This document shows, in pieces, positions 36,601 through 47,695 of a stretch of DNA of 64,000 bases. This stretch comes from Brachyhypopomus gauderio. Lineage: Eukaryota; Chordata; Actinopteri; Gymnotiformes; Hypopomidae. Each line of letters starts with the position of its first letter. Within the stretch, counting starts at the first letter, position 1. Location of the stretch: positions 3,713,371 to 3,777,370 of the forward strand of contig NC_135214.1 of NCBI RefSeq assembly GCF_052324685.1, read 5' to 3'. The notes below the pieces were generated by a model. That model worked only from the letters and a program-made list of their open reading frames with translations. It did no database searches and was not told the origin of the DNA. The position numbers and the translations under genes were made by a program.

Positions 36601-37664
36601 GACCCCCCCACCAAGCCGCACTCCCCTCCACAGGGTGTGTGGCACACAGCGGCTGCACAACAACACGAAGGGGCAGGAAGGCAAGGACAGGCAGGGACAC
36701 ACCTCCTGCAGTCCACGAGCTGAAACACAAAACACATAAAACATTACTCAGCTCACCTCCCCGGGCGGGACCCTGGACCGACCGGGCCGTTAACAACACA
36801 TAACCACGCCCCAGTCGGTCACAGGGCCCTCACGCCCTAACCGGCGTTTAGCCAGAGAGCCCCAAGGGTGTGCAGACGAGGAGCTACGACTCCTTTGTCG
36901 TCCTTAGTGTGTGCGTGTGTGCAGGTTACCTCCCCGAGGCGTGGCTACTTCACCTCCTGGACCTACCTCCTCCCAGAGCTGACCCCTGCCTTCTGCTAGG
37001 GGTCACCCCAGCCTCCTGGGGGAGCCAACCCCTCCCGGGGTCCCTCATCACAAGGTGGACTCCTCCACCCAACCCAGGAGCGCCAGAGACCGAGGCCCAG
37101 AGCGCCCCCGACGCGGGCTAGGGAGCAGCCCCAAGGGCCTCCTGGTCACCCCGGGCAGGAGGGAGGATCTCCATCCCCAGCAGGAGCTTTTCAGACCGGA
37201 GCCCCATGGTCCCCAAACATCCGGGGGCCCCAGCCCTCTAGGGAGGGGCTCTTCACGACCGGGCTCCGGTCACCCCACAACACAAGGGGGCTCCTGCCAG
37301 GTGGAGACCCCCACAAGGTCCAGGAACACCACGACACCGCCAAGGGGAAGCACCTGCACAGAAACAGCACTCACACACACACACACACACACACCCCAAC
37401 ACCAACATAGAACACAAACGCGCCCTACCCTATTCAGGGCCTCCCTCGGGAGAGACGCCCTCCGTGCCACACCCCATGGCACGGGACCACAGCCGGTCCC
37501 CCCCCAAACACACATTTAAGGGGAGGAGCATGTGTGGAATTACATTTAACAGTTGACATCACGCTAGGACAAAACACACACGCAAATACTAGACAAACAA
37601 AAAACGGTGTACAAACAGACAGACGGAACCCATTACATGCGCGCTCTGCTTACACACACACACA

Positions 37665-37758
37665 GTGACGCGCGCCGCTCAGAGCCGCAGTCGCTCCCCA
37701 CATTAAACACACGACACACGGGGAGCGAGGCGACAGTGACGAGCGGCAACCGCGTCAC
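37665..37758. ncRNA. Long branched hairpin, internal region 1
   Basis: Three nested stems: GTGACGC/GCGTCAC (37665-37671 with 37752-37758), CCGCTC/GAGCGG (37675-37680 with 37741-37746) and TCGCTCCCC/GGGGAGCGA (37691-37699 with 37720-37728). Position, order and stems recur in internal region 2. Confidence 0.5.
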
Positions 37759-37844
37759 ACATAAAACATTCAACATAGAACAGAACGAGCACGCACACTG
37801 GTCCACACGTCCGTCACCCGTACACACATACAAAACACACACGA

Positions 37845-37909
37845 GAGTCCACCAGGCAGACACCCTGGTGTTCGCCGTGCCACATACACACAAGCGCACG
37901 GCGAAACTC
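37845..37909. ncRNA. Three-way junction, copy 1
   Basis: Outer stem GAGT/ACTC (37845-37848 with 37906-37909) encloses hairpin A, ACCAGG/CCTGGT (37851-37856 with 37864-37869), and hairpin B, TTCGCCGTGC/GCACGGCGAA (37871-37880 with 37896-37905). Confidence 0.5.
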
Positions 37910-37929
37910 CCGCAACATACAACGGACAC

Positions 37930-38018
37930 GAAGAGCTGTCTCAGGGCAGACTGCCCTGGTCCTCGCCGTGCTACACACACACACACACACAAAACACAAA
38001 AGCACGGCGGAGCTCTTC
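37930..38018. ncRNA. Three-way junction, copy 2
   Basis: Outer stem GAAGAGCT/AGCTCTTC (37930-37937 with 38011-38018), hairpin A CAGGGCAG/CTGCCCTG (37942-37949 with 37951-37958) and hairpin B CGCCGTGCT/AGCACGGCG (37964-37972 with 38001-38009) with a CA-rich loop. Confidence 0.55.
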
Positions 38019-38120
38019 AAACAAAACACCACGCAGACAAACACTTACCACGAGACATGACCACGAACGAAGGAGAAAGAAAAAGAGACTCGGCGGCTTC
38101 CGAAGGGTGGCTGGTCATTC

Positions 38121-38417
38121 TGTGACGGGCAGGTGTGAGCAACAAAAAGGAAGCGATCACGCCAAGTCTCAGGGAAAAAGGGTGGTTTAATATAAAGTGT
38201 GCAAACCTAAAACCTGTGCAATAGATCCAAATTAAGGATATAATGACCAGCGGTCAACTGGTACAAAGACAAGACATATATAGGCAAACAAATGACCCTC
38301 AGGTGAGACGGATCACGGGCTCCGCCCACCTGAGGGACGCACATGACGTCACCAGACAACAACAACAACAGCCGCTGTGGACGGAGGCGGCCGGTAGGGG
38401 GCCGCCTCACCGTGACA
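38121..38417 (-). repeat. LTR copy 2 (shared by both internal regions)
   Basis: 297 bp, differing from copy 3 at only a handful of positions. Minus-strand order: TGACGTCA (CRE), GGGCGGAGCC (GC box), CTATATATG (TATA-like). A 10-bp inverted repeat CCCTCAGGTG/CACCTGAGGG lies around the GC box. Confidence 0.85.
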
Positions 38418-39444
38418 GACCCCCCCACCAAGCCGCACTCCCCTCCACTGGGTGTGTGGCACACAGCGGCTGCACACAAAACATGAAGGGGCAGGAAGGC
38501 AGAGACAGGCAGGAACACAAAACGTCCGGGAGCTGAAACATAAAACACAAAACATTAGGCAGCTCACCTCCCCGGGCGGGACCCTGGACCGACCGGGCCG
38601 TTAACAACACAAAACCACGCCCCAGTCGGTCACAAGGCCCTCACGCCCTAACCGGCATTCAGCCGGTAAGCCCCACGGGTGTGAGGGCGAGGGGCTACGG
38701 CTCCTCTCTCGTCCCTCAAGTGTGTGTGGGTGTGCAGGCTACCTCTCCAAGGCGTGGCTACTTCACCTCCTGGACCTACCTCCTCCCAGAGCTGACCCCT
38801 GCCTTCTGCTAGGGGTCACCCCAGCCTCCTGGGGAGCCAACCCCTCCCGGGGCCTCTCATCTCAAGGTGGACTCCTCCACCCAACCCAGGAGCGCCAGAG
38901 ACCGAGGCCCAGAGCACCCCCGACGCGGGCTAGGGAGCAGCCCCAAGGGCCTCCTGGTCACCCCGGGCAGGAGGGAGGATCTCCATCCCCAGCAGGAGCT
39001 TTTCAGACCGGAGCCCCATGGTCCCCAAACATCCGGGGGCCCCAGCCCTCTAGGGAGGGGCTCTTCACGACCGGGCTCCGGTCACCCCACAACACAAGGG
39101 GACTCCTGCCAGGTGGAGACCCCCACAAGGTCCAGGAACACTGCCAAGGAGAAGCACCTGCACAAAGAACACACCCTCACACACACACACACACAAACGC
39201 GCCTTACCCTATTCAGGGCCTCCCTTGGGAGAGACGCCCTCCGTGCCACACCCCATGGCACGGGACCACAGCCGGTCCCCCCCCAAACACACATTCAGGG
39301 GGAGGAGCATGCGTGGAATTACACGCAAACATTAGACAACACGCTAGGACACAACACACACGCAAAGACTAGACAAACAAATCAAAAAACGGCGTACACA
39401 CAAACAGATGGGACCCACAAACGTGCGCTCTACATAAACAGACA

Positions 39445-39537
39445 GTGACGCGCCGCTCACGTTCGCAGTCGCTCCCCACATGAAACACAAGACAACACGG
39501 GGAGCGAGGTGACTGTGAGGAGTGGCACCAGCGTCAC
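39445..39537. ncRNA. Long branched hairpin, internal region 2
   Basis: Same three stems as the copy at 37,665: 39445-39451 with 39531-39537, 39453-39458 with 39520-39525 (CCGCTC/GAGTGG, one G-T wobble in the plus sense), and 39469-39477 with 39499-39507. Loops differ by many bases while the stems are kept. Confidence 0.5.
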
Positions 39538-39619
39538 ACACAGAACATGTAACATAACACAACGAGCGCGCATACCGATCGACACGTCCGTTCACGCATA
39601 CACACATTCACAACAACAC

Positions 39620-39696
39620 GAAGAGTTATCGCCAGGAAGACATTCCTGGTCTTCGCCGTGCCACGGACACAACACGAAAACACGGCGGAACTCTTC
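39620..39696. ncRNA. Three-way junction, copy 3
   Basis: Outer stem GAAGAGTT/AACTCTTC (39620-39627 with 39689-39696), hairpin A CCAGGAA/TTCCTGG (39632-39638 with 39643-39649) and hairpin B CGCCGTG/CACGGCG (39654-39660 with 39681-39687). The C-G to T-A change in the outer stem and the G-C to A-T change in hairpin A relative to copies 2 and 4 are both compensated. Confidence 0.55.
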
Positions 39697-39717
39697 ACAC
39701 ACACTGACAACAGACCC

Positions 39718-39802
39718 GAAGAGCTTTCTCAGGGCAGACTGCCCTGGTCCTCGCCGTGCTACACACACACACACAAAACACAAAAGCACGGCGGAGCTCT
39801 TC
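39718..39802. ncRNA. Three-way junction, copy 4
   Basis: Outer stem GAAGAGCT/AGCTCTTC (39718-39725 with 39795-39802), hairpin A CAGGGCAG/CTGCCCTG (39730-39737 with 39739-39746) and hairpin B CGCCGTGCT/AGCACGGCG (39752-39760 with 39785-39793). It is the orthologous counterpart of copy 2 in the second internal region. Confidence 0.55.
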
Positions 39803-39904
39803 AAACAAAACACTACGCAGACAAACACTTACCACGAGACATGACCACGAACGAAGGAGAAAGAAAAAGAGACTCGGCGGCTTCCGAAGGGTGGCTGGTC
39901 ATTC

Positions 39905-40201
39905 TGTGACGGGCAGGTGTGAGCAACAAAAAGGAAGTGATCGCGCCAAGTCTCAGGGAAAAAGGATGGTTTAATATAAAGTGTGCAAACCTAAAACCCG
40001 TGCAATAGATCCAAATTAAGGATATAATGACCAGCGGTCAACTGGTACAAAGACAAGACATATATAGGCAAACAAACGACCCTCAGGTGAGACGGATCAC
40101 GGGCTCCGCCCACCTGAGGGACGCACATGACGTCACCAGACAACAACAACAACAGCCGCTGTGGACGGAGGCGGCCGGTAGGGGGCCGCCTCACCGTGAC
40201 A
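39905..40201 (-). repeat. LTR copy 3
   Basis: 297 bp, nearly identical to copy 2, ending CCGTGACA at 40,201 where unique sequence resumes. In the inferred orientation this is the upstream LTR of the array. Confidence 0.85.
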
Positions 40202-40881
40202 CTCACATTAATCAAATATTTTTACTGGGGTTTTTCAGCTGATTAATAGGAATGCTAATGCTAATTATCAGCAAAATAAAAAAATAAATTTATGAAAATA
40301 AACTGACCTTTGTGAATAATAAATATACTAAATATAGTAATACATCCATCCAACAGGTGTCAAACTCTAGACCTGAAGAGTTCCTGAAATGCACAGTCAA
40401 AGTGAATCTGGTAAGAGCAGGCCAACCCTGAACCACGCCATAGATCTACAGGACAAGACGATGCCATCGCTGTCTCCGCTGCTGAATTCACAGCACGGAC
40501 CCTGGTAGGTCGTGACATACAGGATGCTAGCATGTTAACACATCAAGCACTTCCGCAGGATTGGCTGCCCAAACGCATGATGTCATGGTGGAGTGTGGCA
40601 GGCCTACCGAGCGTGTGCACTGAGCCGGGAGTGTGTGGCTCATACCAGGGCAACAGGGCTCTGATTCAGCTCTGATGAAACCTTAACACGCTTATCCCAT
40701 ATTAATGTGCACCTTAACCAGTACCTGAAGAGAGTAAACAATGCTCCCAGCACAGCACTCCCCTTACTCTCAGGTTGGCATGTGTATCGGCAGGTATCAG
40801 CAAACCATTTAATATTCCATTTAGAATTCTACAGTGGATTAAAGATACTAGGAGAGATCACTGATTTTCATAAATTTATTA

Positions 40882-40883
40882 TT

Positions 40884-40916
<33 letters not shown>

Positions 40917-40942
40917 TATTATTATTATTATTATTATTAATA
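40882..40942. repeat. Self-complementary (AAT)n(ATT)n microsatellite
   Basis: A run of AAT triplets passes directly into ATT triplets, forming a perfect palindrome of about 60 bp able to extrude as a cruciform. Confidence 0.85.
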
Positions 40943-41009
40943 TTAATATTATACAGAGAGGACAGCAAAGGGTACAGAGAGCAATAAAAATCTTTGAAAT
41001 CAGTTGAAA

Positions 41010-41267
<258 letters not shown>

Positions 41268-41309
41268 TATTACATTAATATAATTATATTATATTATATA
41301 TAATACACT

Positions 41310-43862
41310 TGGCATGTAATTTTGAAAATGTTTGAACCCTTTGCGGATCCCTTGTCATGGTAGTTGAGCACAGGTTATGGACATCACCCGAAATGGCTCA
41401 TGTAAACCCTGCAGCGGTAGGACGTCTTCACTCCAGGGTGATTAAAGCATCTGAATGGAAGGACAACAGTGACACCAGCGGCAGTCACTGCCATGAGCAC
41501 AGATAGGTCAAAGGTCAAGAGCACCCCGGATAAATGAACACGTGTATGAAAAAGGCATGATAGAAAACGAAACAACAGACTGTAGAACTATCACAGTGGC
41601 TGCAGGGAGCTGGGATGTGCAGTGGAGGTCTGTTGGCAGTCTGGCAGTCTTGAAAGACCTTCTGAAGATGGCAGGTCTGCATGATGAGGCACACACACTA
41701 CTGACATGTTCATGACAATATTAAGAAGACAGCAGATTCCACTTCCTTAGCTTGTGACCGCTTTCATGTGCAGTATCCCTGCAGTGTAAATACATGTGTT
41801 TTTATTTTTATGCATTTTAACCCTGTCCACAGTATCCACAGACCCGTTCATAAACCTAGTATAAGGAGTGACGTTATTCCATCACTCCCTATTGTACCTT
41901 CCTCTGTGAATGTAACTTTTTCCACTTTCCAGTGCTTTTTTAAATGATTTTAGTTTTCTAATAATTATTTAATGATTTTAACAGAAAAACATTCTACTTC
42001 CTGCCATGCACAATTCAAAGCAAACAGGCACGGGCTGTTAATACAGCACTCCCACACGTTTTCATGCGCTGTGACAGCCCAGCCAACCCAAACTCCTGAT
42101 AAGTGAGCCGATCGTGTTTGTGTGACCGCAGAGGGTCGTGCGGTTCAAAGCACGGTCGAGTCCTTCGAGGGCAGGGAGCCGTCGGCCCCACCGTGCCAGC
42201 CCGACGGCTGAGGATGTCTGAAGGTCTGATCGGGCCCGAGGCATGGCATCGCCCAGATGGCATTGTGTGGGCACAGAGCAGAAATGTTGATTTTGGACGG
42301 TGGCAAAAGAGGTGGTGTTTCCTCTGGCGTCGGCCTGCATTGCCTCACCACTGTTGTCCTGAAGGTTCTGTCCTGCCAGCCCTGCAGGAGACAGTCATAT
42401 TGGAGATAGCAAACGTGAGGATTGCATTCGACGCAACTGATGCCTCTATTTTACAAGGCTAATGATCTTTACGCGATCTCAATTTGTTAGTGGAAATTAC
42501 CGCAAATATACATTTTGCATTTTGTAACCACAATATATATATTCCATGAGAAATATGAAGGTCATAGTAGACGACTGACGATGATGCTGTGAGCAACCAT
42601 TACTGGTTCCTCGCATGCTGAATGAGTTCTGCTATTGACTTGCACTAATGTCCTTTTCCTGCTCAGACTGGGAACCGAGAGGTTTTCACATCATTCTGTT
42701 TTAGGCAGCATCTCATAAAAGTGCCCAAGCCGAATGACACATCCAACTGGAAGCACATGCTTCATTCCACTGACTCTTGGTCTTCTACAAGAGCAGGAGA
42801 ACAGGAGGCCAGGAACCTGAGCAGCTTCCAGCATGCAGACCCGGCAGACACGAGTTTCCTTTTCCTCCCTTTCCTCATATTGAAACATGAACCTTCTAAT
42901 GATCATTCAGTCACTTCCTGCGGCAGACAGTGACACAAAGACATCAAAGGCCTGTTGCGGGCCACGCAGGGTGTGAGATAATTGAAAGATTTACGGCTGG
43001 ACTGAAGGAACTGGGCTTTTGTTCAGTGCGTCATTAACCAGTAGGGACCAGTAGCGGTAAACGTCTGCTAGTCAGTGAGAGTGAGTGAGTCAGGCCTACA
43101 AGCATGTCCTTGGGAACTGCTCTCGTGAAAGTTCTCTCGTGAAAGTTCCCTGGAGAAAGTGATTCATTAACTGACGTCTCCTGTGCTGTCTTAGCATGAA
43201 GGGTCACGCAAACTAAAACTTCATACAAACGCGGATGGAAAAATCGAGAGGACTGGCAGTTCTTCAGTGGTTTCCTAACTCCCCAGAGGTTCTGTACAGC
43301 GGGCTGGTGACCATACAGGCAATCCAGCCAGTTGGTGGCCCTAAAAACACCAACGTGACAAGGGAAAAAGGAAGACCTCTCATCTACGACAGCCACACTA
43401 TATTCAGCGTACACATCCACTGAACCACATAACCTTACACATACTATAAATGGAGTGAAAGAGAGTGTTTGTTGTACAGTAGATACCAGAGCTTTGAGAT
43501 GAAGATCAACTGGCCTAAAATGACGCTAGATTTATGCTGCATGACACAGTCCTTCTGAATATATTACATCACTGGGTAGATGCTTATCCAGAATGAATTA
43601 CATATTTATCAGTATGACAGGATGGATGTTCACAGGGAATTTAACCCATTACCTTGGGTTTATAAGTGCTTTGCTCTATCTAGTTTACTATGTTTTGATA
43701 TTCAGGACCACTCAACCCAGTCAATTTTTGCTTTCATAAATTCTTCTTTAAACTCATCTTTTGGCATCATTACAACAAACCGTTGTTGTAACTACTAGCA
43801 CTGACATACACACTCTCTTTAAAACATTACAAAGGAGCAGAGAATGGGGTTGATCGACTGTG
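41310..43862. other. Intergenic DNA, no supported gene
   Basis: Short open frames here have no recognisable family. A GC-richer stretch (about 42,050-42,420) stands out from its AT-rich surroundings and could be a regulatory element, but nothing in the sequence identifies it. Confidence 0.4.
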
Positions 43863-43867
43863 GCAAC

Positions 43868-44190
43868 TGTGACAGTTGCAAGAAAACAGGAAGCCGAGCA
43901 CAGAGCGTCTTTCAACACGGAACGTTTATTAACGACACTACGTTAAACAAGACAAACGTACGGGACCGAAGTTGGACTGACGGAGAACGTAGACGACGAC
44001 GCCCACCTAAATACACAGATGACAGCAAGACACGAATGTAACACGTAACAATAACGAGACAAAAAACAGGTCCTACGAACAACACAAACACACACTCTAA
44101 GAAACACACACAGATGTAAGCACACATAGATATAGGCAAACGTATACACAAACACCAACAAGTCCGAGGCAGTCAGGGCGGACCGTGACA
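43868..44190 (-). mobile_element. Solo LTR with 5-bp target-site duplication
   Basis: 323 bp with TG...CA ends (TGTGACAGTTGC ... GGACCGTGACA), flanked on both sides by GCAAC (43863-43867 and 44191-44195). On the minus strand there is a TATA-like CCTATATCTATG (about 44,125-44,136) and, 200 bases downstream, AATAAA (43,925-43,930), the order expected within an LTR. The termini and the TTTGCCTATAT segment resemble the LTRs of the array at 36,304-40,201, so it is probably a related family. No internal region remains. Confidence 0.75.
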
Positions 44191-44279
44191 GCAACCTAAC
44201 AGGAAGTGGAAGTTGACCTTCCTGTTGGCAAAACGCTGGGTGCCGTGGTGAGGCAATGCTGAAGTGATGCTGAAACAAT

Positions 44280-44368
44280 GAAGAAAGAGAGAGAGGGAGA
44301 ATGAGAAAGAGAGAGAGAGAGAGAGAGAGAGAAATAGAAAGAGACAGAGAGAGAGTGAAAGAGAGACA

Positions 44369-44402
<34 letters not shown>
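44280..44402. repeat. GA-rich simple repeat
   Basis: Purine-only GAGA/GAAA stretch of about 120 bp, immediately right of the solo LTR. Confidence 0.85.
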
Positions 44403-44405
<3 letters not shown>

Positions 44406-45775
44406 AATGGATGTGTCCCAACACCCTAAAAATAGAGAAAACACAGTAGGCTATATGAACAAACTAAATGTGTGGGAAAGAAAGGTGCAGAATTAACACT
44501 TATGAGGCAACACTGAATATCATTAGGGCAAAAAGTGCAAATGCCTACAGTAAACAGACATTAGTCATTGTTTTGACAGTGTGACGAAATATATCAGAAC
44601 AGTCATTGATTTTGCTAGGTATTAAATGGAATCTGATGGAAGCACAATGACAATTAAGCTACGTGGGGCCTGTTAAATCACTCCCAGTTAACTGTGGAAC
44701 AAGATTTTCCCCATATAACCAGGAAGGAAAAGAATACCATTAACTGTACAGTGTATATTCAGTGTACACATCCACTGCATGATTTAACCTTAAAAAAACT
44801 AGAAATGGAGTGAGGCTTTTCATCTAATCTTAACTAGTTTACCCGACTCGTTCTCTTGCTACTAGTCGCAAATTTTGTATGTCATGGCATGGCTTGGTGT
44901 GTTTTTCCTTACCATCAAAATAAAGAATGTGAATGAAAAGAGGTTGAATACTGTACAGAGGTCAAGGGTCAAAGGTGAAGCCTCGAGTGGAGGAGGAAGA
45001 GGACTGGATCGTTCGATGCTGAGCTTGAAAATATCATTTCACCCTGCGACTCTGTGGATGGGGAACACAATGTTATCGGAGGATATGAGAAAGTAATTTC
45101 TGGAAATGCACATGTCTTCTGCTTCCTGTTCTGGAACGGTGATGGTTGTAAGTGTAGTGTGACAAGAACATCAATCTTTAGTCCGTAGCTACGGATCAGC
45201 CCAGGGCCAGAGTGCCTCCAGGTATTTGTTCCACCCATGCATCACAATGCCTGTTTTTTTTAATTCCATTTCCGAGCGTGTTATCGGGAGAGCGCCCTGG
45301 CGAGCGCAGGTGGCTGCCGGGCTGATTAAAGGGTAAGTGTTCTGCTTCATGTTGACGCTACACTTCAAACTTTAATCAGTGGAATGCCTCCAAAACTCCA
45401 AACTTCCATAAACATAACTGTGGAAATGATAACGTATCATTCATCTGAGCACCACTGGACCTGTTTAATATAGCCAGACAAAACAAGCATGTGATGTTTC
45501 AAGATGTTTCAACGTTTATATCAGTTTTGAGATGTTCGTACCAGTGCTCTGTGGGCAGTTGGACCGACGGACTGAAGGACCGACGGACCAACGGACCGAC
45601 GGACTAGGAAGGGTCACACTATGTCTGCTCAAATTCAAATTCCAGGTGCTGGTTGTGAGGCACTACATACTCTCATATTCACATACCCACATTTCCTTAA
45701 GTGGCACCCTGACAGAGTTGATGCTGGGTCTCTCCCAATATCTTCTATCTTTTGTGCAGGACTGAAGTTGCATTA

Positions 45776-45847
<72 letters not shown>

Positions 45848-47242
45848 TCAAGACCTGAACACATGCACATAATTAAAACCTCTCAGATCCAAACCTAAAA
45901 CCACTCAGATGGTTATTTCTTTCATACAGTGAGCTATAATTGTTCATAGTACACTGAAGAGGGACCCTGATTAGCCCTTGGCCTGCAGTAACCGATGACA
46001 GATATTTCAAAGGCGATTTCTTTCAGGTCAGGCCCTTTTGCTCTCTCCTCTAGAGAGACCACACACTTGGGGAAACACTTACAATGACGCCCAGACCTCA
46101 CTTAAACAGACACTCACCGTCTTGTTGATCTCCGCCGTGGCCACTGAGGTCTGACATGCCTCTTCCTGTGTTTGTCCGAGATGCTGCGTCTGCTCTCAGG
46201 GACGCCATTTCGGCTCCGTGGTTCCGTCTCTGTCGTGGCTCTGCAGTGGAGCAGCACAGAGTTTCACCCTCCGGTTTCCTCTCTCCTCATCGACAGGGAC
46301 AGCAGCCGCCCTCCTTTTGCATTTCACAAGGATGGATGTGTCCTTTAGGAGTCTGGGGGAAACCCTGCTGGGTTTGCTTCTATATACTCTGTGCTGTACA
46401 TGACTGGGAGTGGAAAACTGTCACTAGGGAAACTTATACTATAATTAGTGTACTGCAATATACATAATTGTTCTTAGTACACTGTTCTTAGTTCTTAGTA
46501 ATTCTAAAAAACAAGTGTATAGGATTAGAGGCATAACAGGAAAATATTATATTTTATACTATATAATATGCTATAACATAAAATATACTGTATACTATAT
46601 TAAAACATTTAATTAATGGGTTATATTATGAAATATATGTAATTGAAAAAAGATATTATGTATATATTGAGATGGTTGTGATTTTTTATAAATTCTGCAC
46701 ATCTTGCTAAAAATCTTGCTAAACATTTAGTTTTCGTAATGTGCAGCCATGCTGTAATATCCCAGAGGATCTGTCTAAACCACACCACTCAAACATAAGT
46801 TACTTGTCAGGTAGACCCACGATAGCCACGCGACAACATTGTATGAGTGGGATCATGGGAAGACACAACCGCTGGTCCTCTGGTCCTCTGGTCCTCTGGT
46901 CTTCAGTTTTGGACAGACAAGGACAAGCAAGGGGACTATGGTGTTGATTCGTTCATTTCACATGATGTGAACATGTCCTCTTTCCACTCTACTGCACTAG
47001 TGCTTGCTCCTCTTCACTGGCTGCAAGTCCAATACAGGACACAGTTTTTATTTGTTTTATAACTCTAAATGGTTTCAGCCCTTCTAATGTCATACATATT
47101 GACCTTTTACTCTGCCTTTTTTCTGTGATCTATTTCCTGTTTTCATTTTATCTTTCTTATGCATTTTAATAGAATTTGTTGTTTTCCTGTTAGCATTTTC
47201 TTATGAAAAAAGAAAAGACTGTTTTATAAAAAATGTACACAC
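44403..47242. other. Intergenic DNA, no supported gene
   Basis: Contains a (CA)n run at 45,783-45,841, a short GGACCGAC-type tandem at about 45,560-45,605, and an eight-base TCCTCTGG-type tandem at about 46,873-46,900. Nothing coding was recognised. Confidence 0.5.
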
Positions 47243-47327
47243 TCACTCACACACACACACACTCACTCACTCACTCACTCACTCACTCACTCACTCACTC
47301 ACTCACTCACTCACTCACTCACTCACT
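47243..47327. repeat. (ACTC)n microsatellite
   Basis: ACTC tetramers over about 85 bp, interrupted early by a short CA run. Confidence 0.9.
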
Positions 47328-47695
47328 CCTCTGCTGCATGAAGCTGTTTCTGTCCAATACATCCATCTCATAACCTACAAAGTTTTGTGGAGGTGTTTAC
47401 TTGTCTGCATCATGTTCCTCCAGCCTGGTTCAGTGGGGCAGTGTGTTCTGAGCTCAGCACCCTCACAGGACTTGATAAAACATGGATCCATGTATGTACA
47501 TCAAACATGCAGATCCCCCCAACCAACAGGTTACTGCTCTACTCTGCAGAGATGTCAGCCCTCCCTCCCTCAACACTTCATTTAGGTTTACAGCATAAAC
47601 AAAACTAATCTGCTGCTGGCCAAGGCCGCAGGCACCAGACACACTGACCAATTGCTTAATGATTATATGGCCTTCCAATTCACCACTGACTCTTC

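Larger units (their letters stand above)
36304..40201 (-). mobile_element. Tandem LTR retroelement array: LTR-internal-LTR-internal-LTR, non-coding
   Basis: Three 297-bp LTRs (36304-36600, 38121-38417, 39905-40201) alternate with two related internal regions (36601-38120, 1,520 bp; 38418-39904, 1,487 bp). LTR ends are TG...CA (TGTGACGGGCAGG ... CACCGTGACA). Minus orientation is inferred from four signals. A purine run GGTGGGGGGGTC directly precedes the LTR on the minus strand (36601-36612, 38418-38429). CRE/GC-box/TATA order within the LTR fits this direction. A conserved splice donor lies near the 5' side (GTAAGTG at 38,048 and 39,832), and a conserved acceptor (TTTCAG at 36,720 and 38,533) near the 3' side. 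No gag, pol or env is recognisable, so this is a non-autonomous element. Outer flanks (TAAAC / CTCAC) do not match as a target duplication. No primer-binding site was recognised. Confidence 0.8.

Noticed and set aside
36415-39448. Open frames of 100-216 codons in the LTR array
   Set aside because: They do not match gag, pol or env, differ between the two internal regions, and run through LTR boundaries and CA runs; treated as non-coding.
42103-42462. 119-codon GC-rich plus frame
   Set aside because: No recognisable family, no splice or promoter support; may be a regulatory stretch but not a gene.
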